Of a stretch of DNA of 64,000 bases, positions 9,124 through 16,519 are shown piece by piece. How positions within the stretch are numbered: position 1 is the first letter of the stretch; every line of letters starts with the position of its first letter. Source of the DNA: Cedecea davisae DSM 4568 (GTDB lineage: Bacteria; Pseudomonadota; Gammaproteobacteria; Enterobacterales; Enterobacteriaceae); the NCBI RefSeq assembly GCF_000412335.2, contig NZ_KE161030.1:1206515-1270514 (forward strand), in the 5' to 3' direction. Made by a program: the position numbers and the translations under genes. The notes below the pieces were generated by a model, which saw only the letters and a program-made list of their open reading frames with translations, did no database searches and was not told the origin of the DNA.

Positions 9124-9965
9124 ATAACTTGCCGGTAGTGCGCTCCCCCTGGCGTATCGTGATTTTAGTGCTCGGCTTTACTTTCCTGTATGCCCCGATG
9201 CTGATGTTGGTTATCTACTCGTTTAACAGCTCGAAGCTGGTGACGGTTTGGGCAGGCTGGTCAACGCGCTGGTACGGCGAGCTGTTCCGCGACTCGGCGA
9301 TGATGAGCGCCGTGGGATTGAGCCTGACGATTGCCGCTGCTGCCGCAACGATGGCGGTTGTTCTGGGCACCATCGCCGCCGTGGTAATGGTGCGCTTTGG
9401 CCGTTTTCGCGGCTCCAGCGGCTTTGCTTTTATGCTCACCGCACCGCTGGTTATGCCGGACGTGATTACCGGACTTTCGCTGCTGCTGCTGTTTGTGGCG
9501 CTCGCGCACGCTATCGGCTGGCCGGGCGACCGGGGAATGCTCACCATCTGGCTGGCGCACGTCACGTTCTGTACCGCTTATGTTTCGGTGGTTATCAGCT
9601 CGCGACTGCGTGAGTTAGACCGTTCGATTGAAGAGGCCGCAATGGATCTCGGCGCAACGCCGCTGAAAGTCTTCTTTGTGATTACGGTTCCGATGATAGC
9701 CCCGGCGATTGTTTCCGGCTGGCTGCTGGCGTTTACCCTTTCGCTGGATGACCTGGTGATTGCCAGCTTCGTTTCCGGGCCGGGGGCCACCACGTTGCCG
9801 ATGCTGGTATTCTCCAGCGTGCGCATGGGCGTTAACCCGGAAATCAATGCCCTGGCGTCGATTATTCTCGGCGTGGTTGGCTTTATCGGCTTGATTGCTT
9901 GGTGGTTTATGGCGCGAGCAGAAAAGCAGCGGCTGCGCGATATCCAGAGTGCAAGACGTAGTTAA
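9120..9965 (+). CDS. potI: Putrescine ABC transporter permease PotI
   Basis: The 281-residue permease is the second membrane partner of PotFGHI. It has about six hydrophobic helices and the coupling EAA motif EEAAMDLGATPLKVFFVITVP near residues 178-198. Its length equals that of E. coli PotI. It overlaps potH by 4 nt and is the last gene of the transporter. Confidence 0.95.
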   Translation: MNNLPVVRSPWRIVILVLGFTFLYAPMLMLVIYSFNSSKLVTVWAGWSTRWYGELFRDSAMMSAVGLSLTIAAAAATMAVVLGTIAAVVMVRFGRFRGSSGFAFMLTAPLVMPDVITGLSLLLLFVALAHAIGWPGDRGMLTIWLAHVTFCTAYVSVVISSRLRELDRSIEEAAMDLGATPLKVFFVITVPMIAPAIVSGWLLAFTLSLDDLVIASFVSGPGATTLPMLVFSSVRMGVNPEINALASIILGVVGFIGLIAWWFMARAEKQRLRDIQSARRS

Positions 9966-10046
9966 AACGCCTAAAATCTGCAATGATATGCCTCCGGTGC
10001 CGCGCCAGTCGCGGCACCGTGACGTAAGGAACGCGAGGTTGTAGAA

Positions 10047-10514
10047 ATTATCAGGAAGCAGCGGTCATCTCATGCAAAACTAAACGTCCCCACTTTAGTG
10101 ATGGTGGCGGCCATAGGTATCATCACCACCCGATGCCTCGATTTGCTGCTGCTGTTTAATATGCTTGGGGTGCGCGGGGTCTTAGATTTTGTTCACCGCA
10201 GCGTGCAAACCTGGAGCCTGACTCTGGTCTTTTTCTCAAGCCTGGTGCTGCTTTTCGTGGAGTTACGCTGCGCATTTGTGATTATCAAAGGGCGTAACTG
10301 GGGCCGCTGGGTCTTTCTGCTGACCCAGGTTATTTCGATTGGTTATTTATGGTCCGCCTCTCTCGGCTGGGGTTATCCGGAGCTGTTCAGCATTGCCGGA
10401 GGCTCGAAGCGTGAAATCTTCCGCTCGCTGATAACCCAAAAGCTGCCGGATATCCTGGTTCTGCTGCTGCTATTTGTCCCCGCCCGCAGTCGGCTTTTTT
10501 TCAGACTTCAATAA
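10047..10514 (+). CDS. ybjO: Inner membrane protein YbjO, probable non-canonical start
   Basis: The conserved membrane protein of unknown function has about four hydrophobic segments and the family sequence FVHRSVQTWSLTLVFFSSLVL and ASLGWGYPELFSI. Canonical starts (GTG 10098, ATG 10101) have no ribosome site and would cut off SSHAKLNVPTLV, which resembles the N-terminal part of E. coli YbjO (about 162 residues). The frame is open upstream to a TGA at 10020, with no ATG, GTG or TTG; the ATT at 10047 has GAGG 8 nt before it and would give 155 residues. If a canonical start is used instead, the CDS is 10098-10514. The gene is not clearly linked to potI. Confidence 0.75.
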   Translation: MIRKQRSSHAKLNVPTLVMVAAIGIITTRCLDLLLLFNMLGVRGVLDFVHRSVQTWSLTLVFFSSLVLLFVELRCAFVIIKGRNWGRWVFLLTQVISIGYLWSASLGWGYPELFSIAGGSKREIFRSLITQKLPDILVLLLLFVPARSRLFFRLQ

Positions 10515-10565
10515 GCGCGGAGTGCTACAATCTGCGCCCTCGTTTTTTCTCAGGGTTACTACGCT

Positions 10566-11702
10566 ATGCAATGCTCGCTCTACGACGCCGGTCGCTGTCG
10601 TTCCTGCCAGTGGATTGAACAGCCGGTTGAAGACCAGCTTTCCGCCAAAATGGCCGATCTTCGGCAATTGCTGGACGGCATTGCGGTGGGCGAGTGGCTT
10701 GAGCCGGTAAGCGGCCCTGAGCAGGCATTCCGTAATAAAGCCAAAATGGTGGTCAGCGGCAGCGTGGAAAAACCGCTGCTCGGCATGCTGCACCGCGACG
10801 GCACGCCGGAAGATTTAACCGACTGCCCGCTTTATCCCGCATCGTTCGGGGCGGTTTTCACCGTCCTTAAGCCGTTTATCGCCCGTGCCGGGCTGACGCC
10901 GTATAACGTGGCGCGTAAACGCGGCGAGCTTAAATACCTGCTGCTGACAGAAAGCCAGCTCGACGGCGGCATGATGCTGCGTTTTGTGCTGCGCTCCGAC
11001 AGTAAGCTGGAACAGCTAACGGCAGCGTTGCCGTGGCTTCGGCAGCAGCTTCCCCAGCTAAAAGTCATTTCGGCTAATATTCAGCCGGTGCATATGGCGA
11101 TTATGGAAGGCGAGCAGGAAATTCCTCTGACCGGCCAGCGAGCGCTGGAGGAGTCGTTTAACGGCGTGCCGCTGTTTATTCGCCCGCAAAGCTTCTTCCA
11201 GACGAATCCGCAGGTTGCTTCCCGGCTGTATGCCACGGCGCGCGACTGGGTACGGGCTTTGCCGGTTAAGCATATGTGGGATTTGTTCTGCGGAGTCGGG
11301 GGCTTTGGGCTGCACTGCGCGACGCCGGAAATGAAGCTAACGGGCATCGAGATTGCCCCGGAAGCGATAGCCAGCGCCCGCCAGTCGGCGGAAAAGTTTG
11401 GTCTTAAAAATATTCATTTTCAGGCTCTGGACTCCACGCGGTTCGCCGTGGCGCAGCAGGATATTCCCGACCTTGTGCTGGTGAATCCGCCGCGCCGTGG
11501 AATTGGCCGCGAGCTGTGTGATTACCTGACGGTGATGGCGCCGAAGTTTATCGTTTATTCGAGCTGCAACGCTCAGACAATGGCGAAGGATATTAAGACG
11601 CTGCCGGACTACCGCGTAGCGCGTACTCAGCTGTTTGATATGTTTCCGCATACTTCGCACTACGAAGTACTGACCCTGCTTGAATACTGCCCCCCGGCCT
11701 GA
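10566..11702 (+). CDS. rlmC: 23S rRNA (uracil(747)-C(5))-methyltransferase RlmC
   Basis: The 378-residue enzyme methylates U747 of 23S rRNA using S-adenosylmethionine. Four cysteines suited to its [4Fe-4S] cluster are at C3, C11, C14 and C87. The SAM-binding motif [13 protein letters not shown] lies near residue 237, the VNPPRRGIG motif near 303 and the catalytic cysteine in [13 protein letters not shown] near 334. It lacks a TRAM domain, as expected for RlmC rather than RlmD. The stop codon lies within the left arm of a very strong terminator. Confidence 0.95.
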   Translation: MQCSLYDAGRCRSCQWIEQPVEDQLSAKMADLRQLLDGIAVGEWLEPVSGPEQAFRNKAKMVVSGSVEKPLLGMLHRDGTPEDLTDCPLYPASFGAVFTVLKPFIARAGLTPYNVARKRGELKYLLLTESQLDGGMMLRFVLRSDSKLEQLTAALPWLRQQLPQLKVISANIQPVHMAIMEGEQEIPLTGQRALEESFNGVPLFIRPQSFFQTNPQVASRLYATARDWVRALPVKHMWDLFCGVGGFGLHCATPEMKLTGIEIAPEAIASARQSAEKFGLKNIHFQALDSTRFAVAQQDIPDLVLVNPPRRGIGRELCDYLTVMAPKFIVYSSCNAQTMAKDIKTLPDYRVARTQLFDMFPHTSHYEVLTLLEYCPPA

Positions 11703-11744
11703 CCTTCTCCCCCTCGGGGAGAAGGTCAGGCCGGAAGTTTTTTA
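11694..11744 (+). terminator. Strong terminator overlapping the rlmC stop
   Basis: A 19-bp perfect stem (CCGGCCTGACCTTCTCCCC, 11694-11712, and its complement at 11716-11734) has a 3-nt loop and is followed by AAGTTTTTTATC. The rlmC stop codon at 11700-11702 lies in the left arm. The U-tract is only in the + direction. Confidence 0.88.
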
Positions 11745-11760
11745 TCAGGAAGAAGGTCGC

Positions 11761-12492
11761 TTACTGCGGGAACCACTCATTATTGATTTTCTGATAAGTC
11801 CCATCGGCTTTAATCGCCGCCAGGGCATCATTTAGCTTTTTCAGCAGCGCCTGATTATCCGGGCGCACGGCAATACCTAAGCCGGTGCCAAAATATTGCG
11901 GGTCGGTCACGTGCTCGCCAACGGTACCGAGCTGCGGGTTGGTTTTCAGCCACTCGTTGACCACCGCCGTGTCGCCAAACACGCCGTCAATACGGCCATT
12001 TTTCAGGTCGATAATCGCGTTCTGATAGCTGTCATAAGAGACGGTTTTGACTTCAGGGTGCTTATCCTGGAGGTATTTCTGGTGCGTGGTGCCGTTTTCC
12101 ATCCCGATGCGTTTTCCCTTCAGATCGTCCAGCGATTTGTACTGGCCCTTTTTCGCAATCACCACCGCAGAGTTGGCGTAGTAAGGGTTGGTAAAAGCGA
12201 CCTGTTTGGCGCGCTCGGGCGTGATATCCATCCCCGAAATGACCGCATCATATTTGCGGAACTTCAGCGAGGGGATCAGGCTGTCAAATGCGTGGTTGGT
12301 AAAGGTACAGTCAGCCTGCATTTGTTTGCATAAGGCTTTTGCCAGATCGATATCAAATCCGACGATTTGATTCGCGGCATCCAGAGATTCAAAAGGAGGG
12401 TAGGTTGCCGAAGAGCCGAAGCTGATTTTTTCCGCCGCGGCCGCGTTGAATGCGGCTGTGGCAAGCATTGCGGCTAACAGTAACTTCTTCAT
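11761..12492 (-). CDS. artJ: Arginine-binding periplasmic protein ArtJ
   Basis: The 243-residue solute-binding protein has a signal peptide (MKKLLLAAMLATAAFNAAAA, cleavage after about residue 20) and a family 3 periplasmic binding domain with FGSSATYPPFESLDAANQIVGFDIDLAKALC and [20 protein letters not shown]. ArtJ is the arginine-specific receptor for the ArtPQM transporter. Its promoter region carries tandem ARG boxes at 12561-12599, so it is expected to be repressed by ArgR with arginine. It resembles ArtI at 19456-20187 closely, a typical paralogue pair. A foreign cassette now separates it from artM. Confidence 0.95.
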   Translation of the reverse strand: MKKLLLAAMLATAAFNAAAAEKISFGSSATYPPFESLDAANQIVGFDIDLAKALCKQMQADCTFTNHAFDSLIPSLKFRKYDAVISGMDITPERAKQVAFTNPYYANSAVVIAKKGQYKSLDDLKGKRIGMENGTTHQKYLQDKHPEVKTVSYDSYQNAIIDLKNGRIDGVFGDTAVVNEWLKTNPQLGTVGEHVTDPQYFGTGLGIAVRPDNQALLKKLNDALAAIKADGTYQKINNEWFPQ

Positions 12493-12560
12493 AGGTGTTG
12501 CTCCCGTCTGTCAGTATTGTTATTAATCGCCTTTTTTGGCGTTAAATAACCCTGTCACAA

Positions 12561-12599
12561 AATGAATTTATATTCAATAAAAATGTATTTTTATGTGTT
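12561..12599 (-). promoter_or_regulatory. Tandem ARG boxes (ArgR operator) of artJ
   Basis: AATGAATTTATATTCAAT at 12561-12578 is an almost perfect palindromic ARG box. A second, weaker box, AATGTATTTTTATGTGTT, lies at 12582-12599, exactly 3 bp away as is usual for ArgR hexamer operators. The pair lies 69-107 bp upstream of the artJ start. Confidence 0.85.
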
Positions 12600-12620
12600 G
12601 TGGCATTACGGGAGCCTCCT

Positions 12621-13235
12621 TCAGATAGCCTGACGTAATCGTGAACCCAGTGAACCGCCCGGATGAAAGAGGGCAAAATCCTGACGACTGAAGCCCCGTT
12701 CCTGTAGCAGGGTTACGGCAAGGGCATCTCCGAGCACGAGGGCCAGCGTGGTGCTGCTGGTGGGAGCAAGATTAAGCGGGCAGCATTCCCTTGCCACCTG
12801 AGAAGAGATAACCACGTCGCTGTTTTTTGCCAGCGTGGACCCTGGGCCGCCGCAAATTGAAATAATCGGCAGGCCAATATGTTTAAGCGTCGGCAGCATA
12901 TGAATAATTTCAGCGGTTTCACCGCTATTAGACAGGATAAGCATCACATCTTCACGGCTGACCCGGCCCAGGTCACCGTGTAGCGCCTCTGCCGGATGCA
13001 GGTAGAATGAAGCCGTGCCGGTACTGGAGAAGGTGGATGAAATCTTTCGTGCAATATAGCCCGGCTTGCCGATTGCGCAGGCGATAACTTTACCTGATAT
13101 ATTTAAAATTATTTTTATAGCTTCAGCGAATTGCTCATTAATATTAGTGGTTGCACTAATTATTACCTCTGCCTCTTCTGTTAATACGTTACGGCCTCTA
13201 TTAATTAGGTGCTGAGTTTTTATTTCATTATCCAT
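12621..13235 (-). CDS. Single-domain SIS protein, arabinose-5-phosphate isomerase-like
   Basis: The 204-residue protein is one SIS domain of the KdsD/GutQ/KpsF type: CAIGKPGYIARKISSTFSST near residue 53, the family histidines in YLHPAEALHGDLGRV, LILSNSGETAEI, and the C-terminal APTSSTTLALVLGDALAV and FALFHPGGSLGSRL. These enzymes interconvert ribulose 5-phosphate and arabinose 5-phosphate. It ends where KdsD and GutQ continue into two CBS domains, so it is the short, CBS-less form. Start 13235 was chosen for its AAGGAAAT site; an upstream start at 13271 adds 12 unsupported residues. Its 5' part is AT-rich. It diverges from the DeoR gene and reads toward artJ. Its exact substrate here is unknown. 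Confidence 0.82.
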   Translation of the reverse strand: MDNEIKTQHLINRGRNVLTEEAEVIISATTNINEQFAEAIKIILNISGKVIACAIGKPGYIARKISSTFSSTGTASFYLHPAEALHGDLGRVSREDVMLILSNSGETAEIIHMLPTLKHIGLPIISICGGPGSTLAKNSDVVISSQVARECCPLNLAPTSSTTLALVLGDALAVTLLQERGFSRQDFALFHPGGSLGSRLRQAI

Positions 13236-13324
13236 CTTTATTTCCTTAAAATATCCATCCTGATTATGCAATGCCCGGGCACCATACCATTTTATTTTCT
13301 GGTTTAGTGAATGAACTGTGAATT

Positions 13325-13340
13325 TGTGATTTTATTCACA
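13325..13340. promoter_or_regulatory. CRP site in the divergent SIS/deoR promoter region
   Basis: TGTGATTTTATTCACA is a perfect TGTGA-N6-TCACA palindrome. It is centred 90 bp before the SIS gene start and 73 bp before the DeoR gene start. An interleaved repeat, GTGAAT (13318-13323) and ATTCAC (13334-13339), overlaps it and could serve a second regulator. CRP control of a sugar-acid catabolic cassette is plausible but inferred. Confidence 0.75.
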
Positions 13341-13405
13341 ACCACGTATTTAAAAAGCCGTTAGCTTAAAAATAGAGTGAAGCTAGCACTCAAAGAGAAA
13401 AAGTC

Positions 13406-14125
13406 ATGACACGTTATTCTAAGGCGCAGAGGGTGCGTCGTATTATTGAAATGCTTAACGCTAATCAATCTATTACCATAAATCAGTTAGCTGAATACTT
13501 TACGGTTTCACATATGACGATTCGCCGTGATGTTGAGTCGTTGCAAAAAGTGGGGCGGGTAAAGGTTATATTTGGTGGGCAAGTCATTAGAGGTTTCATT
13601 AACGATAGCCCTGAATATAAAAGTAAGGCACAGGATAATATCGAGTGGAAAAAGTCGATTGCGCTTCAGGCTTATCAGCTATTGCAGCCAGGAGAAATAG
13701 TGTTTCTGGATGGCGGCACTACGGTAAAACAGCTGGCCTGGTTGATTGATATTCCACTAACGGTAATCACTAACGATATTTCTACTGCCTATATCCTGAA
13801 TGATAAGCCGGATGTGAAGCTGATTATTTGCCCCGGTGAACTTGTAAGAGAAAGTCGCTCATCTTATTGCAGCGAAACTCTGCGCTATTTAAGTGACCAC
13901 TATACCGATCTGGCTTTTATCGGTGCTGATGGCTTTGACGATAATTATGGGGCAATGACGACCACGCAAAGTAAAGCTGACTGTAAATGGATGGCGGTAA
14001 ATCGCGCGGCAAAGTCGGTGTTGCTGGTTGATGAGAGCAAAAGAAATGTGTTCTGCCATTACAAAATAGCCGATCTGGCTTGTTTTAATCAGGTCATCGT
14101 CAATAGCGAGCCGCTTATGACGTGA
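13406..14125 (+). CDS. DeoR-family transcriptional regulator of the tetronate cassette
   Basis: The 239-residue protein has an N-terminal DeoR helix-turn-helix (ITINQLAEYFTVSHMTIRRDVESL, about residues 23-46) and a C-terminal sugar-phosphate sensor domain with FLDGGTTVKQLAWLI, TNDISTAYIL, and the FIGADGFDDNYGAMT segment with the ADCKWMAVNRAAKSVLLVDESK motif. Such regulators usually bind phosphorylated intermediates of the pathway they control. It is the first gene of the + strand run and its stop lies 30 nt before the kinase start. The gene is AT-rich relative to the core genes around it. Confidence 0.88.
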   Translation: MTRYSKAQRVRRIIEMLNANQSITINQLAEYFTVSHMTIRRDVESLQKVGRVKVIFGGQVIRGFINDSPEYKSKAQDNIEWKKSIALQAYQLLQPGEIVFLDGGTTVKQLAWLIDIPLTVITNDISTAYILNDKPDVKLIICPGELVRESRSSYCSETLRYLSDHYTDLAFIGADGFDDNYGAMTTTQSKADCKWMAVNRAAKSVLLVDESKRNVFCHYKIADLACFNQVIVNSEPLMT

Positions 14126-14154
14126 TATTCATTCGATACAGAGAGGGAAGCACT

Positions 14155-15459
14155 GTGAAAGTTGCAATAATAGCGGACGATTTAACCGGCGCGAATGCCA
14201 CCGCCGCGCTGCTGAGCGCCAGGGGGTTCACAACCATGACCTGCCTGGACACTCACGACGAAAAAGAAGCGCACTTTGACGTCATTTCGTTTTCCACCGA
14301 CTCGCGCTCGGTTGCCGCCGCGGAAGCCTACCGCCGGGTTGCGGAGCGGATTGCCGGAATCAATCCCGAGCATACCTTAATCAGCAAGCGTATTGATTCA
14401 ACCCTGCGCGGCAATATGGGAGCAGAGGTGGACGCGGTTATCGATAGCTTCCCGCATCTGATGGCCGTGGTGGTCCCCGTTTACCCGTCCAGCGGGCGTA
14501 TTTGCGTAGGCGGTTCTCTGCTGGTGGATGGCATACCGCTGCAAAATACCGCCATGCGTAACGACCCAAAGAATCCAATGGTGGAATCTTCTGTGGTGGA
14601 GCTGTTCCGCCAGCAGACCAATAAAAACGTCGGCTATATCTGTTTGCGTGATGTGCTAAGCGGGGAAAATAATCTCAGTAAAAAACTCAGGGAGCTGTAT
14701 CGCAACAACGTGCGAATTGTGGTTATTGACGCGACAACCGGAGACGATATTCTGCAAATCGCCCTGGCGGTGCAGAAAGCAAAACTGCCCTGTTTCTGTG
14801 TGGACCCTGGCGTCTTCACCGCCCAGCTGGCATGGATACGATTTTCTGCAGGCCAAAGAAGAACCAATAAAATTTTATTAGCCATCGGCAGCGTTTCAGA
14901 CTTAACCCAGCGGCAAATAAAAAAGCTGCGCTATGAGCGTGAGGTCTATATTGAAACGCTTTCACCCGAGCGTTTAATAGATATTTCGCTATTGCCGGAA
15001 AGTGCTGCTCCGTTGGTTGAAAGTCTTATTGATAAAACGCGCACCTTTGACGTTGTGGGAATCGACTCTGTTGAGGCACCCGAGCATATTTGCTCGCTGG
15101 ATGGGCTTGCCAGAAAATATGAAGTCGATAATCACGAAGTCAGCTGCATGATTAATCGTGGGATGGCCGAAGTGGTGGCTCAGGTTTTAATCAAAGAAAA
15201 ATCACCGATTAGCGGCCTGTACGGCAGCGGCGGTGATGTCATGGTCAGCATTACCAAGCGCTTAAAAGGGCGTGGCGTAGTATTAAAAGATGAAGTTGAG
15301 CCTCTTACCGTCTACGGAAAATTAGTCGGCGGCCTGTCCGATGGCCTTCCCCTTATTACTAAAGGCGGCTTTGTAGGTAATGACGATACGCTGGTTCACT
15401 GCGTCGATTATTTAGTGACAAAAGTTTCAGGGAAAACGGAAGTCACAGAAGCTGTTTAA
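14155..15459 (+). CDS. dtnK: Four-carbon acid sugar kinase (DUF1537), probable D-threonate kinase
   Basis: The 434-residue protein begins MKVAIIADDLTGANATAALL, the N-terminal DDLTGA motif of the DUF1537 family, followed by SKRIDSTLRGNMGAEVDAV. The C-terminal nucleotide-binding domain shows GLYGSGGDVMVSITKRLKG and LITKGGFVGNDDTLVHCVDYL. Family members phosphorylate tetronates at C4. Pairing with a pdxA2 gene matches the known DtnK-PdxA2 route for D-threonate. GTG at 14155 with GAGAGGGAAG before it was chosen over a GTG at 14122 that overlaps the deoR stop. pdxA2 follows after 18 nt. Substrate identity (D-threonate versus another tetronate or 4-hydroxythreonine) is inferred. Confidence 0.82.
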   Translation: MKVAIIADDLTGANATAALLSARGFTTMTCLDTHDEKEAHFDVISFSTDSRSVAAAEAYRRVAERIAGINPEHTLISKRIDSTLRGNMGAEVDAVIDSFPHLMAVVVPVYPSSGRICVGGSLLVDGIPLQNTAMRNDPKNPMVESSVVELFRQQTNKNVGYICLRDVLSGENNLSKKLRELYRNNVRIVVIDATTGDDILQIALAVQKAKLPCFCVDPGVFTAQLAWIRFSAGQRRTNKILLAIGSVSDLTQRQIKKLRYEREVYIETLSPERLIDISLLPESAAPLVESLIDKTRTFDVVGIDSVEAPEHICSLDGLARKYEVDNHEVSCMINRGMAEVVAQVLIKEKSPISGLYGSGGDVMVSITKRLKGRGVVLKDEVEPLTVYGKLVGGLSDGLPLITKGGFVGNDDTLVHCVDYLVTKVSGKTEVTEAV

Positions 15460-15477
15460 ATATAAAAGGAGTTAATC

Positions 15478-16473
15478 ATGAAACCGTTGGTTGTTATTCC
15501 AATGGGGGATGCTGCTGGCATCGGCCCAGAAATTACCGTTAAAACGCTGGCCTCAGAGGAGGCGAGAAAATATTCAAGAATGCTCGTTATCGGCAATAAA
15601 GCGGTACTGGAAGAGGCCGCAAAATTTTCTGGCGTACCGATATCAATTAATGCCATTGCCGGTGTTAACGACTATCTCGACGAGCCGGGGATAATGAATG
15701 TTATCGAGGTTGGCGAATTGGATCTGGCATTACTCAAGCCGGGTGAAATTCAGGGGCAATGCGGCAGGGCGGCATATGAGTGCATTGAAAAAGCGGCCAG
15801 TATGGCGCTGAGTGGGGAAGCCGATGCGGTGGCCACCACGCCAATAAACAAAGAGTCGCTTAAGGCGGGAGAGGTCAATTTTATCGGCCATACAGAGATT
15901 TTTGCCCACCTTACCGGCGCTCACGACCCGTTGACGCTTTTCCAGGTTCGCACGCTGCGGGTTTTCTTCCTGAGCCGCCACCTTTCTTTGGTTAAAGCCA
16001 TCCAGAGCCTGACGCCTGAAAAAGTGTGTGATTACGCCGTGCGCTGCACGCGGGCATTGCAGCAGCTCGGCGTGCCTGAGCCAAGGCTGGTGGTGGCCGC
16101 AATAAACCCTCACGGCGGGGAGCACGGCCTGTTTGGCCACGAAGATGATGAAATCCTTCTCCCGGGCATTGAGCTGGCGCGCACGAAGGGCGTGATGATT
16201 GAGGGGCCAAAATCTGCCGACAGCGTGTTCCATTTTGCTTTGCAGGGCGCATGGGACGCGGTGCTTTCGCCGTATCACGACCAGGGGCACATCGCCACCA
16301 AAATGGTGGATTTTCACCGCACCATTTCAATCACCGGCGGTATGCCAATTCTGCGGACTTCGGTTGACCACGGTACAGCAAACGATATTGCCGGTAAGGG
16401 AATTGCCGACCCCGTTAGCCTGATTGAGGCCGTCAGGCTGGCCGCACTTTATGCCCCCGGGTACAAAAAATAA
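15478..16473 (+). CDS. pdxA2: PdxA2-type 4-phospho-D-threonate dehydrogenase
   Basis: The 331-residue protein is of the PdxA family: IPMGDAAGIGPEI at the N-terminus, FIGHTEIFAHLTG (metal-binding His near residue 138), INPHGGEHGLFGHED, SPYHDQGHIATK and RTSVDHGTANDIAGKG. PdxA itself makes pyridoxine precursors from 4-phosphohydroxythreonine; PdxA2 members oxidise 4-phospho-D-threonate, and the product decarboxylates to dihydroxyacetone phosphate. Placement directly after a DUF1537 kinase and before a sugar-acid permease supports PdxA2, not the biosynthetic PdxA. The ribosome site AAAAGGAG precedes the ATG by 7 nt. Confidence 0.85.
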   Translation: MKPLVVIPMGDAAGIGPEITVKTLASEEARKYSRMLVIGNKAVLEEAAKFSGVPISINAIAGVNDYLDEPGIMNVIEVGELDLALLKPGEIQGQCGRAAYECIEKAASMALSGEADAVATTPINKESLKAGEVNFIGHTEIFAHLTGAHDPLTLFQVRTLRVFFLSRHLSLVKAIQSLTPEKVCDYAVRCTRALQQLGVPEPRLVVAAINPHGGEHGLFGHEDDEILLPGIELARTKGVMIEGPKSADSVFHFALQGAWDAVLSPYHDQGHIATKMVDFHRTISITGGMPILRTSVDHGTANDIAGKGIADPVSLIEAVRLAALYAPGYKK

Positions 16474-16519
16474 TAGCGAGCGGCGGGCGTAACGGCTCGC
16501 CGCCTTAAGCGAGGTGAGT

